From: Clostridia bacterium
GTDB taxonomy: Bacteria > Bacillota > Clostridia > Christensenellales > UBA1242
Assembly: GCA_017466725.1 (NCBI GenBank)
Contig: JAFTTP010000001.1
Location: forward strand, 62,001 to 126,000
Length of the DNA stretch: 64,000 nucleotides
Reading direction: 5' to 3'
Position 1 is the stretch's first letter, and the number at the start of each line of letters is the position of its first letter. The position numbers and the translations under genes are program-made. A model generated the notes under the pieces. The model saw only the letters and a program-made list of their open reading frames with translations, ran no database searches and was not told the origin of the DNA. Of the stretch, positions 15,707 to 23,092 are shown piece by piece.

Positions 15707-16273
15707 TTTTTCGATTTTTTATGTCCTTTTAATAATAGAGGGGCTTTTAAAGAGTGGCATGAAAAGCAAATTATAAGACAAAGAACAAATAAAGAAATAA
15801 CTGCCGATTTAACAGCTAAAAGCTCTTATGTTTTTGCAAACGATGACGGAAGTGTTAGAACATATTCTGGTACTCGCAAGATTTTTGATAGATTTAAAAG
15901 AAGAAATAATTTACACAAATCAAATATTCACTTTCACGGTTTAAGACATACTTTCTCTAATATGCTGTTTGAAATGAACGAAAATCCAAAAGTTATTCAA
16001 CAACTGCTTGGACACAGAGATGTTAAAACAACAATCACAGTTTATAACTCTGTGGATAATGAGTATATCAGACAAACAACAGAAAAGTTTAACGAGAAAG
16101 TTAAAGAAGACCAACTCATACTTGAACAAAAGAAACGTGATGAAATTTTAGAAGAACAAAAAGAAAAGTTTGTAAAAGATATGTCGGATGACGAATTTGA
16201 TGATATGCTTCAACAACTTATGGAAGAACGAAAGGAACGAAAACGTAAAAAACAAAGTGAAATGGAAATGTAA
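15707..16273 (+). pseudogene. Truncated tyrosine recombinase (integrase), C-terminal half
   Basis: The open frame runs from about 15707 (after an in-frame TAA at 15704) without a start codon or Shine-Dalgarno and codes for about 185 residues. It has the catalytic parts of the C-terminal domain: HFHGLRHTF (HxLRH), LLGHRD (second His) and the nucleophile in TITVYNS. The arm-binding domain, core-binding domain and the first catalytic Arg/Lys are missing. A highly charged tail (EQKKRDEILEEQKEK) follows. The first in-frame ATG (15962) lies inside the catalytic region, so it is a remnant rather than an active integrase. Confidence 0.85.
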
Positions 16274-16326
16274 TAAAAAATGGCAGTGAATGTTGAATTT
16301 GTTAAAAACTATATGATATAATGCTA

Positions 16327-16364
16327 AAAAAGGTTGAAGAAATGTTTTGTTTCTTCAACCTTTT
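16327..16364 (+). terminator. Strong terminator after the integrase remnant
   Basis: Stem AAAAGGTTGAAGAAA/TTTCTTCAACCTTTT with a short loop, 15 bp without mismatch. Confidence 0.9.
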
Positions 16365-16393
16365 GCATTTTATAAGGAGGTATGATATAATAT

Positions 16394-16726
16394 TTGGAGA
16401 AAGGTCCTAGTACTTATGCTGAATACTGGACAAGTCCTTATGCTGAAGTGGAACATTATATAAGACATGGTAAGCAAATGGGCTTTGAAAATAATATACA
16501 AGGTTATTCTAAAGCAGCAAGAACATTTGCATTGAAGGATGGAGAAAGCATAATATCTTTTACTGCAAATGAAAACAAACTTTATTCTACTTATAAGTAC
16601 GATAAAGAAACAAATGAATTTATGATTATTTCTAGGAGTGGTAAAATAGTAACATATTTCCCACCAAGAAATGGTATAGAGTATTTTTACGAACAATGTG
16701 AAAAATGGGGAGACCATTGGAATTAA
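16394..16726 (+). CDS. Orphan toxin-like domain (BECR-type RNase fold suspected)
   Basis: A 110-residue frame opens after a stop at 16388. The only start is TTG at 16394, 13 nt after AAGGAGG (an ATG at 16382 closes after two codons). The layout, VEHYIRHGKQMGF, then YSKAARTFA, then YKYDKETNEFMIISRSGKIVTYFPP, resembles C-terminal toxin modules of polymorphic/contact-dependent toxins (H near the N-terminus, YD..TNEF.V....G.I.T.F.P), which belong to the Barnase-EndoU-ColicinE5-RelE group. No secretion domain is attached, so it is a toxin tip without its carrier. The family call is by eye and could be wrong. Confidence 0.55.
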   Translation: MEKGPSTYAEYWTSPYAEVEHYIRHGKQMGFENNIQGYSKAARTFALKDGESIISFTANENKLYSTYKYDKETNEFMIISRSGKIVTYFPPRNGIEYFYEQCEKWGDHWN

Positions 16727-16737
16727 AAGGAGAAATT

Positions 16738-17040
16738 ATGAGTAATAGTATTAAAAATAAAAATGGAAAAATTATCGAAGTTCCACCATACAAATGTAAA
16801 GTATGTGGTATGGGGAATATTGAACAACCTTATGATATTTGTCATTTTTGTGGCTGGGAAGATGATGACATACAAAATGAAAAACCAGACTATATGGGCG
16901 GCGCTAACGAAATGAGTTTAAATCAGTATAAGAAATTCTGGGAAGAAAATAAAGACGAAATTTTGGCAAATCTAAAAAATAATAGATTTTATGCAATAGA
17001 AAAATCACAAGAATATTACAATAAACTTTTAAAACAATAA
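16738..17040 (+). CDS. CPCC-type cysteine-rich protein, copy 1
   Basis: A 100-residue protein with YKCKVCGMGN...YDICHFCGWEDDDIQ, a zinc-ribbon-like CxxCG...CxxCGW motif of the Cys-rich CPCC family, and GGANEMSLNQYKKFW after it. ATG at 16738 has AAAAGGAG upstream; a longer frame would overlap the toxin-like gene without a signal. CPCC-type proteins are frequent beside polymorphic toxin modules, where they are suspected immunity proteins. The next gene is a close paralogue. Confidence 0.75.
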   Translation: MSNSIKNKNGKIIEVPPYKCKVCGMGNIEQPYDICHFCGWEDDDIQNEKPDYMGGANEMSLNQYKKFWEENKDEILANLKNNRFYAIEKSQEYYNKLLKQ

Positions 17041-17051
17041 ACGAAGAGAAT

Positions 17052-17366
17052 ATGAAAAATACTAATAAAGAAATAAATAAAAATCAAAATTTAGATACTC
17101 ACCCATACAAATGCAAGGTGTGTGGCATGGGAAATATTGAACAATCCTATGACATTTGTCAATTTTGTGGTTGGGAAGATGATGATATACAAAACGAACA
17201 ACCAGATTATATGGGTGGTGCTAACCACATGAGCTTAAATCAGTATAAAAAGTTTTGGAAAGAAAATAAAGAACAAATATTAAAAGCAGATAACACTTGT
17301 TTTAAAGCAATTGATTTAGCAAAAAAATATTATGAAATAAATTATAAAAATCATAAGTTGAATTAA
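17052..17366 (+). CDS. CPCC-type cysteine-rich protein, copy 2
   Basis: A 104-residue paralogue of the preceding gene; about 50 residues (YKCKVCGMGN to QYKKFW) are nearly identical, while both ends differ. The gap of 11 nt and the shared strand suggest tandem duplication. The conserved core with variable ends is what is expected if copies recognise different partners. AAGAG lies upstream of ATG. Role as immunity protein is inferred from family context only. Confidence 0.75.
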   Translation: MKNTNKEINKNQNLDTHPYKCKVCGMGNIEQSYDICQFCGWEDDDIQNEQPDYMGGANHMSLNQYKKFWKENKEQILKADNTCFKAIDLAKKYYEINYKNHKLN

Positions 17367-17401
17367 TTTTAACCTATGATTTTTTTATACAAGGAGATTA
17401 T

Positions 17402-18133
17402 ATGAAAGAAAAATATGAAGTAGATAACAACTTAATACAAGAAAAAACTGAATATGATAAAGAAAAGTTAGCAAAGAAACTTAAAATTGTAAGAAATAAA
17501 TTTACAACAGTTGGAAAATATAATATGCCTCTAATAAAGAAACAAGAAATAGATTTGGATGAAATTGATTTATGGAATTATACAAAATCAAAGTTGCAAG
17601 ATAAAGATAACAAACATAAAACAATTCATTTTTTCACTTATGATTGGTTGTTTGAAAATGTATATGAAAAACCAGAATTAACAATGGAAAAATTATCACA
17701 ATATTATGCAATTTTATCCCCTGAATTTAGTTTGTATTGGGATATGCCAAAAGCACTTCAAATATATAGCACATTTAAAAATAGATGGTGTGGCGCGTTT
17801 TTTCAAAAACATGGAATGAAGGTTATTCCTACAGTTTGTTGTGCTGGTGAAGACAGCTATGATTTTTGTTTTGATGGAATAGAACAAGGTTCCGTTGTAG
17901 CTGTTTCCACCTATTGCAGAGAGGAATATAAACGAGAATTTATGAAAAGCTATAATAAAATGATGGAAGTTATTAAACCTGCAGGAATTATTTGTTATGG
18001 AACACCATTTGAAGAAATGACTGGCAATATTAAGGTTATTAGTCCATTTGACCAAGAGGAATTAATTGCCAAAATGGGCTTTGATAATTATATGAAGAAA
18101 TATTTGTCAGGCGAATTATATCCAACAAGGTAG
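17402..18133 (+). CDS. DUF4417-type protein
   Basis: A 243-residue soluble protein. The C-terminal two thirds follow the DUF4417 pattern: aromatic HFFTYDW, then SPEFSLYWDMP, RWCGAFFQKHGMKVIPTV, FCFDGIEQGSVVAVST and PAGIICYGTPFEEM. DUF4417 occurs in phages, plasmids and mobile elements; its activity is unknown. AAGGAG precedes ATG. The next gene (HNH-like) starts 7 nt downstream, so they are probably co-expressed. Confidence 0.68.
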   Translation: MKEKYEVDNNLIQEKTEYDKEKLAKKLKIVRNKFTTVGKYNMPLIKKQEIDLDEIDLWNYTKSKLQDKDNKHKTIHFFTYDWLFENVYEKPELTMEKLSQYYAILSPEFSLYWDMPKALQIYSTFKNRWCGAFFQKHGMKVIPTVCCAGEDSYDFCFDGIEQGSVVAVSTYCREEYKREFMKSYNKMMEVIKPAGIICYGTPFEEMTGNIKVISPFDQEELIAKMGFDNYMKKYLSGELYPTR

Positions 18134-18140
18134 GCACAGT

Positions 18141-18968
18141 ATGAAAGATTTGAAATTAAAAATTGAATTACTGCCTAAAGGTGCTTGGGGAAATGATTTT
18201 AGTAGAACTCTTTGTAAAAAAGACTGGGATATCCTAAGAAATGCATGTTATGAAAGAGCAAATCATAAATGTGCGATTTGTGGATATGAAACAGATGATT
18301 TAGACGCTCACGAGGTATGGGATTTTAATATAGAAACAAAAACTCAAACTTTAATTGATATTATCGCCTTGTGTGGTAGATGTCATGGGGTTAAACATAT
18401 TAGAAACTCTCAAAGATTAGGTTATGGAGAAGAAGCCAAAAGACATTTTATGAATGTAAATAAGTGTAGCGAATTAGATTATGCTTCTCATTTAACACAA
18501 GCACAAATGGACTTTGAAGAAAGAAATAAGATTTATAGATGGAAAATTGTAGCCGACTTATCTAAATTTGGGCTTGAAAATGCAACAATAAAAGAAAAAA
18601 ATATTCCGTTTGTTAGAAGCGTATATGAATATGTTGATTGGGCAACGATGTCGTTTGAAGATAAGAAAAAACTTTTTCAACTTTATCAATCTTCACCGCC
18701 AAAATATTGGATTAATCCACCTAAAGTAATATCAATTGAAATCGATAATTATCAAGGGACAATAGAAGTCTTATCTAATGATACAAATAAAATTGAATGG
18801 TATTTAGATAAACAAAAAATAAAAACAAAATATAATGTTGTTGGTAAATTTAAAACAATATTAAAAGTAGAAAACTTAAATGGAAAAGAACTAACTTTTG
18901 CTTTATTTGGGGATGGTGGCAAAACTTTTTCAAAAATATTTGAACTTTTACCACAGGAGGTGCTATAA
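18141..18968 (+). CDS. HNH-type nuclease-like protein
   Basis: A 275-residue protein. Residues about 30-90 carry CAICGYETDDLDAHEVW and, 25 residues on, ALCGRCHGVKH, i.e. CxxC-H-CxxCH, the zinc and catalytic histidines of an HNH/McrA-like domain. The C-terminal part (from about 195) is beta-rich with an Ig-like pattern (ISIEIDNYQGTIEVLSND). The start has only a weak Shine-Dalgarno. It overlaps the following 98-residue gene by one base. It could be a free-standing nuclease effector or a degraded homing-type enzyme. Confidence 0.68.
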   Translation: MKDLKLKIELLPKGAWGNDFSRTLCKKDWDILRNACYERANHKCAICGYETDDLDAHEVWDFNIETKTQTLIDIIALCGRCHGVKHIRNSQRLGYGEEAKRHFMNVNKCSELDYASHLTQAQMDFEERNKIYRWKIVADLSKFGLENATIKEKNIPFVRSVYEYVDWATMSFEDKKKLFQLYQSSPPKYWINPPKVISIEIDNYQGTIEVLSNDTNKIEWYLDKQKIKTKYNVVGKFKTILKVENLNGKELTFALFGDGGKTFSKIFELLPQEVL

Positions 18969-19264
18969 TGGGAATGTGTAAGCCAAGTGGCGGAATAGAA
19001 GCAAAAATCGGAAGAATTGGATGTTTAAAAGCAATATCAGTCCCAAACACAAGAATAGATTTATTTGATGAAAATGGTAACCTTATACAACAAAGATGGT
19101 ATGGACCAGATGGACGAGCTATTTGGAATAGAGATTGGAAGCATAAAAATAACAATCCTAAAAAGCCACACAAATTTCCACATGACCATCCTTGGGACTG
19201 GAATCAAAAAGTTCCAAGATTAAAATATGATGAAGATAGAGATATAAATACAGATTATTGTTAA
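18968..19264 (+). CDS. Second orphan toxin-tip-like domain
   Basis: A 98-residue protein with AGGAGGTGCTATA before ATG. The pattern RIDLFDENGNLIQQRWYGPDGRAIWNRDW followed by a His/Pro-rich stretch KFPHDHPWDW is typical of C-terminal tips of secreted polymorphic toxins and phage-associated proteins (RWYGPDG.A..D.DW....HxHPWDW). The repeated His residues suggest metal binding. No signal peptide or delivery domain is attached. It lies between an HNH-like gene and another Cys-rich gene. Confidence 0.55.
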   Translation: MGMCKPSGGIEAKIGRIGCLKAISVPNTRIDLFDENGNLIQQRWYGPDGRAIWNRDWKHKNNNPKKPHKFPHDHPWDWNQKVPRLKYDEDRDINTDYC

Positions 19265-19284
19265 AATTAAAGGAGAATAAAATT

Positions 19285-19737
19285 ATGTATAAAAAACATG
19301 AATATAATATAAAATCCTTATGTCCTGTTTGTGGTCATTCTGTAATGATTGATGAAATTGGTAATGGCGATAATTGTCCACATTGTGGCTGGGTACAAAA
19401 TATAGGAAACCTTGAATACCCTGACAGGTTAGAATGCCCTAACTTAATATCATTAAATAAAGCAAAAAAATTATATCAAGAAGGTAAACCTTTTACACCA
19501 GATTTTGAAGATTTTATTAGCGGATACAACTTTTATGGAGAAATGGAATTCACATATAAAGGCATAACATATGGTTTGATGGGTATAGAAAATGAAGGTG
19601 TAGAATTTTGGGGAATAAATACAGATATATATCAAATGTTTAAGAATATAGAAGAGTTCGCAGAAAAAGCAAAAGTTGATGGAAAACCAATAAAAGATAT
19701 TTGGAATGAAGTTGAAAATGCTAATTGGTTGCAGTAA
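19285..19737 (+). CDS. Cys-rich CPCC-like zinc-ribbon protein with extra domain
   Basis: A 150-residue protein. The first 60 residues have LCPVCGHSVMIDEIG...CPHCGWVQN, a ribbon related to the two CPCC proteins upstream, and SLNKAKKLYQEG in the same relative place as SLNQYKKFW. A second domain of about 80 residues (YKGITYGLMGIENEGVEFWG) follows and is not recognised. AAAGGAGAA precedes ATG. It is the last gene of the island and follows the toxin-tip gene, as a cognate immunity gene would. Confidence 0.65.
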   Translation: MYKKHEYNIKSLCPVCGHSVMIDEIGNGDNCPHCGWVQNIGNLEYPDRLECPNLISLNKAKKLYQEGKPFTPDFEDFISGYNFYGEMEFTYKGITYGLMGIENEGVEFWGINTDIYQMFKNIEEFAEKAKVDGKPIKDIWNEVENANWLQ

Positions 19738-20003
19738 TAAATTTGACACCTATTGACACCTACGGGAGCAGTTTTTGATGGGTTTAGATGAATAATTTTT
19801 TGAGTTGAAATTTTGAGTTTGATTTGAGAGTGAATTTAAATGAAAACTGTTGTTAATTGTTGTCAAAATTAAAAATAGTTCGAATCTATCCCAGGAATTG
19901 AACAATGAAAAAACCCTTTAGTTTACACAAGAAATACGAAGTATTGCTTATAAAATAAGGGTCTTGTTTGTTGTATTATTAACAGTCTTTTAAAATAATT
20001 TTA
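19738..20003. other. Right island edge, non-coding
   Basis: Starts with the 17-bp repeat at 19747-19763. Around 19872-19892 a T-arm-like stretch (ATAG-TTCGAAT-CTAT then CCAGGA) resembles the 3' end of a tRNA but lacks the rest. Inverted ACCCTTTA / ATAAGGGT segments (about 19911-19962) could form a weak hairpin. No gene is visible. Confidence 0.5.
19747..19763 (+). repeat. Right copy of 17-bp direct repeat flanking the island
   Basis: Identical to 12748-12764, 7.0 kb away, in the same orientation. Confidence 0.8.
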
Positions 20004-20396
20004 TTATTTTACATCATCTGGAGTAAAAGCGTGAGGTAATAGATCCTTTATTGTTAAAACTTCATAAGTGTTTTCATCTTTTGCACAAATGATTTCAATG
20101 TTTGGTGCAAGTTCCACAATTACTTGTCTACATATTCCGCAAGGATATGCAATACCTTCGCTGCTACCAACCACAGCTAATTTAGTAAATTTACTATCGC
20201 CGTTAGATATTGCGGAGAAAAAAGCACTTCTTTCTGCACAGTTTGATGGAGAATAACCACAATTTTCCACATTTGTTCCTAAATAAACTTTGCCTTCTTC
20301 AGTTAATAATGCCGCGCCTACTTTGTAATTAGAATATGGAGAATAGGAATTTTGTCTAGCTTCTAAGGCTTTTTTGATTAATTCTTGATTTGTCAT
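20004..20396 (-). CDS. cdd: Cytidine deaminase
   Basis: A 130-residue homotetrameric-type cytidine deaminase. NVENCGYSPSNCAERSA gives the first zinc ligand and catalytic glutamate (CAE), and YPCGICRQV gives the two other cysteines. It converts cytidine/deoxycytidine to uridine/deoxyuridine in salvage. ATG at 20396 has AGAGGTG upstream; a GTG six bases earlier would lie in that signal. It lies 19 nt downstream of tRNA-Thr on the same strand and is probably read from the same transcript. In Bacillus cdd sits in the era-ybeY cluster, which lies only 3 kb away here. Confidence 0.92.
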   Translation of the reverse strand: MTNQELIKKALEARQNSYSPYSNYKVGAALLTEEGKVYLGTNVENCGYSPSNCAERSAFFSAISNGDSKFTKLAVVGSSEGIAYPCGICRQVIVELAPNIEIICAKDENTYEVLTIKDLLPHAFTPDDVK

Positions 20397-20414
20397 ATGC
20401 ACCTCTATTTATTT

Positions 20415-20490
20415 TGGAGCTGTTACCGGGATTCGAACCCGGGACCTCCACCTTACCAAGGTGGTGCTCTACCTACTGAGCCATAACAGC
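20415..20490 (-). tRNA. tRNA-Thr (anticodon GGT) with encoded CCA
   Basis: Cloverleaf on the minus strand: acceptor GCTGTTA/TAACAGC, discriminator T, CCA; D-arm GGCTCAGTAGGTAGAGC; anticodon arm CCACC-TTGGTAA-GGTGG; T-arm CCGGG-TTCGAAT-CCCGG. All stems pair. Its 3' half is the sequence to which the tRNA fragment at 12593-12638 is related. Confidence 0.97.
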
Positions 20491-20519
20491 ATAATAATCT
20501 CGTAAAACTTTACGAGGCT

Positions 20520-20547
20520 ATTTTATCATATTTTTAATAAAAGTCAA
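20520..20547 (-). promoter_or_regulatory. tRNA-Thr/cdd promoter
   Basis: TTGACT (20542-20547) - 16 nt - TAAAAT (20520-20525), minus strand. A hairpin CTCGTAAA/TTTACGAG at about 20499-20516 lies in the short leader. Confidence 0.7.
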
Positions 20548-20554
20548 ATAGTTT

Positions 20555-21889
20555 TTATATCTTTTTTAAGCTTTCCGCAAAACATACAATATCACCTGCC
20601 CCTAGAATTGCAAAAAGTATATCGCCCTCTACTTTTATAATTTCTTGTTGGCACGATTCAAACGAATTGAAATACCTACTGATAACTCCACTGCTGCACA
20701 AATCTTTCGCAAGCCCCTTGGAAGTAATGTCTGAAACCGAAGTTTCTCGCGCAGCATAAATAGGCAAAAGCCATACTTCTTTTGCCCCATTAAAACAAGT
20801 TAAAAATTCTTCATACAAATCGCGCGTCCTAGAATAAAGATGAGGCTGAAAAACAACAATCACATCTTTGTTTATATTTCTACACGCATCAATAGTTGCT
20901 TTAATTTCTGTTGGGTGATGTGCATAATCGTGAATTACGAAGGGGGTGTTTGATATAAGTTCCATCCTTCGTGCAACACCTTTATATTCTATAAGTCCTT
21001 CTTTAATAGTGTTCAAATCAATATCTAAAAGAAGTGAAACCGCGATTACAGCAAGAGAGTTTTGCACATTATGTTTTCCAAATGCAGCAAGTTGAATATG
21101 TCCAGCATATTGATTATCAATGTGTAAATCATAACAAAATCTACCCGGCAAATGCTGCTTAACATTTGTCGCTTTTAAAAAACCATCATCACCAAAAGTT
21201 AAAATATTATGATTTTCATTTGAAAATTTATCAATAATTTGGTTGTTTATTACGCAAAATCCATATTTTTGTGTGTTTTTTGCAAATTTTTTAAAAGAAT
21301 TATATAAATTATCTAAATTTTTAAAATAATCCATATGGTCACTTTCTATATTCAGCACTACAGAAATAAACGGTTTCAATGCAAGAAAACTATCTTTATA
21401 TTCACATGCCTCAGTCAAAAAATATTCACCTTCACCTATATGCAAATTTGAATTTATATCATTTAATATTCCACCGATATGCACAGTTGGGTCAAGCCCT
21501 GCTTTAAGCATTACACTGGCAAGCATGCCTGTTGTTGTAGTCTTTCCATGAGTACCAGAAACCGCAATGCATTTTTTTTGCATAGATAAATATCCCAGAA
21601 CTTCTGCCCGAGAATAGATTGGCTTGTTAAGCATCTTTAACAATTTAACGTCTTCATTATCATCACCTATAGCCGCCGTTTTAATGCAAACATCGCATTG
21701 CTTAACAAACTCTGGTGCATCCCCTTCTCTCACCTCAATTCCCGCATGCTTAAGTTTATCAGCGATTGAAGAAATGTGCGCGTCAGTCCCCATCACATTA
21801 AAACCCATATGCTTTAACTGCATCGCAATTGCAGACATACTTATCCCGCAAACACCTAACACATAAATTGATTTAACATTTTCAAACAT
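20555..21889 (-). CDS. murC: UDP-N-acetylmuramate-L-alanine ligase
   Basis: A 444-residue Mur ligase that adds L-Ala to UDP-MurNAc in cytoplasmic peptidoglycan synthesis. Rossmann start YVLGVCGISMSAIA (G-x-GGxGMS variant), ATP loop SGTHGKTTTT at about 110, ESDHMDYF and the C-terminal domain with DYAHHPTEI. Length is normal. There is no Shine-Dalgarno before ATG; the only promoter-like sequence (TTGACA, then CATAT) ends about 8 nt before the start, so the mRNA is probably leaderless. It is divergent from murB, whose -35 region overlaps. Confidence 0.95.
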   Translation of the reverse strand: MFENVKSIYVLGVCGISMSAIAMQLKHMGFNVMGTDAHISSIADKLKHAGIEVREGDAPEFVKQCDVCIKTAAIGDDNEDVKLLKMLNKPIYSRAEVLGYLSMQKKCIAVSGTHGKTTTTGMLASVMLKAGLDPTVHIGGILNDINSNLHIGEGEYFLTEACEYKDSFLALKPFISVVLNIESDHMDYFKNLDNLYNSFKKFAKNTQKYGFCVINNQIIDKFSNENHNILTFGDDGFLKATNVKQHLPGRFCYDLHIDNQYAGHIQLAAFGKHNVQNSLAVIAVSLLLDIDLNTIKEGLIEYKGVARRMELISNTPFVIHDYAHHPTEIKATIDACRNINKDVIVVFQPHLYSRTRDLYEEFLTCFNGAKEVWLLPIYAARETSVSDITSKGLAKDLCSSGVISRYFNSFESCQQEIIKVEGDILFAILGAGDIVCFAESLKKI

Positions 21890-21918
21890 AATAAGATATA
21901 TGCGCGTCTTTTATTTTT

Positions 21919-21942
21919 TTGTGTCAACAAGCTGTCATATTC
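21919..21942. promoter_or_regulatory. Divergent overlapping murC/murB promoters
   Basis: murB (plus): TTGTGT (21919-21924) - 17 nt - CATAAA (21942-21947), ATG 7 nt later. murC (minus): TTGACA (21922-21927) - 17 to 19 nt - CGCATATA box, ATG within 8-9 nt. The two -35 hexamers overlap by three bases. Confidence 0.6.
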
Positions 21943-21954
21943 ATAAATAAAACT

Positions 21955-22809
21955 ATGAACAATGTTGAATATTATTTGGACTATCCAATTGCAAATTTAA
22001 CCACATATAAAACACAAGGAAATGTGCCGCTTGTTATATGTCCTAAATCACCGGCAGAATGCATTTTTGTTTTAGACAGACTCGAAAAGTTTAATTTAGG
22101 ATATTTTGTAATTGGAAATGGCAGCAATCTTTTAATTTCACCCAAAACACAAAAAATTTGCATAAATTTAAGCAAAATGAAAGAGAAAATTAAAATAAAT
22201 GGCAATTTTATCAAAGTTTCTGCAAACACTTCGCTTGCAAAAGTTTACGCAACATGCAAAAAGGCAGGTTTGAGCGGCATTGAAAAAGCCTGTACCATAC
22301 CTGCAACAGTCGGCGGATTTATAAAAAACAACGCATCTTTTATGAACGAAGACGCATTTTCACATTTGCATAATGTCACAATGATATGCGACGGAAAAAT
22401 TAAGACTTTAAAAAAGTCTCAATGCGAGCACTCCTACCGTCGAACCAACTTGCCAAACGGGATTATTATTTCCGCCACATTCATGCTTTCGCCATCAAGC
22501 CAAGAAACTGTTGCTGCAAATTTTTTTGAAGCCATTTGTTACCGCAATCAAATTCAACCCAAAGGTTTTAGCTGCGGATGCGTGTTTCGCAACCCAGAAG
22601 GGCTTTCTGCGGGCAATTTAATTGATAGATGCGGACTTAAAGGAAAATGCAAAGGCGGCGCGGTAATCTCTAACCAGCACGCCAACTTCATATTAAACGA
22701 CAGCAATGCAACATTTGACGACGTAAAATATTTAATTGAATTTTGCAAAGAAGAAGTACAGCGTAAATTTGGAATTTTATTAGAGGAAGAGGTTGAGATT
22801 ATTCAATAA
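21955..22809 (+). CDS. murB: UDP-N-acetylenolpyruvoylglucosamine reductase
   Basis: A 284-residue FAD enzyme of peptidoglycan precursor synthesis, type II MurB as in Firmicutes. The N-terminal LTTYKTQGN, FAD-site GNGSNLL, GIEKACTIPATVGG (GLE.l.gIPGsvGG variant), SYRRTNLP, and FSCGCVFRNP with LIDRCGLKG and ISNQHANFI are present. Substitution of the usual Ser by Cys in GCVFRNP deserves note, since this position is the catalytic Ser/Cys. ATG at 21955 is preferred on homology; no Shine-Dalgarno is present there. It shares a divergent promoter region with murC. Confidence 0.94.
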   Translation: MNNVEYYLDYPIANLTTYKTQGNVPLVICPKSPAECIFVLDRLEKFNLGYFVIGNGSNLLISPKTQKICINLSKMKEKIKINGNFIKVSANTSLAKVYATCKKAGLSGIEKACTIPATVGGFIKNNASFMNEDAFSHLHNVTMICDGKIKTLKKSQCEHSYRRTNLPNGIIISATFMLSPSSQETVAANFFEAICYRNQIQPKGFSCGCVFRNPEGLSAGNLIDRCGLKGKCKGGAVISNQHANFILNDSNATFDDVKYLIEFCKEEVQRKFGILLEEEVEIIQ

Positions 22810-22836
22810 AAAAGAAGGCTGCAGCCTTCTTTTTAT
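22808..22836. terminator. Bidirectional terminator
   Basis: Perfect palindromic stem AAAAAAGAAGGCT/AGCCTTCTTTTT between convergent genes. Confidence 0.9.
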
Positions 22837-23069
22837 AATCCACTTTCGATGCCATCAAAAATATTATTGTACATTTCATCAAGCATTTGAGATTTTTCAT
22901 TCAAATTAAACGACATGCATTCGCCACAACTCTCAAACATTTCAATCATCATACCTATACGATTGACTTCTTTAACAAAAGTTAAAAATGCCTTATCTTT
23001 TAAATGCTTGTTTTCTGCAATAAAAATTTGATATTTGCACACCTTTTGTTTCAATCTTTCAATAGTCAT
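22833..23069 (-). CDS. Small hypothetical protein after era
   Basis: A 78-residue, mostly helical protein with three cysteines (VCKYQ, SCGEC). GAGGG lies 5 nt before ATG, and the gene follows era by 23 nt on the same strand, so it is the last member of the sporulation/era cluster. No family is recognised; RecO is the gene that usually follows era, but this is far too short. It might be a small regulator or a remnant. Confidence 0.6.
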   Translation of the reverse strand: MTIERLKQKVCKYQIFIAENKHLKDKAFLTFVKEVNRIGMMIEMFESCGECMSFNLNEKSQMLDEMYNNIFDGIESGL

Positions 23070-23092
23070 CTTAGCCCTCGCAATTTTTTCTT

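Noticed and set aside
15962-16273. Complete small integrase gene starting at 15962
   Set aside because: This ATG lies inside the catalytic domain; the reading frame with clear integrase similarity extends upstream without a start, so the gene is truncated.
19868-19895. tRNA 3' end
   Set aside because: A T-arm-like TTCGAAT loop with a short stem is present, but one stem pair fails and no acceptor or CCA can be assigned; too weak for an RNA call.
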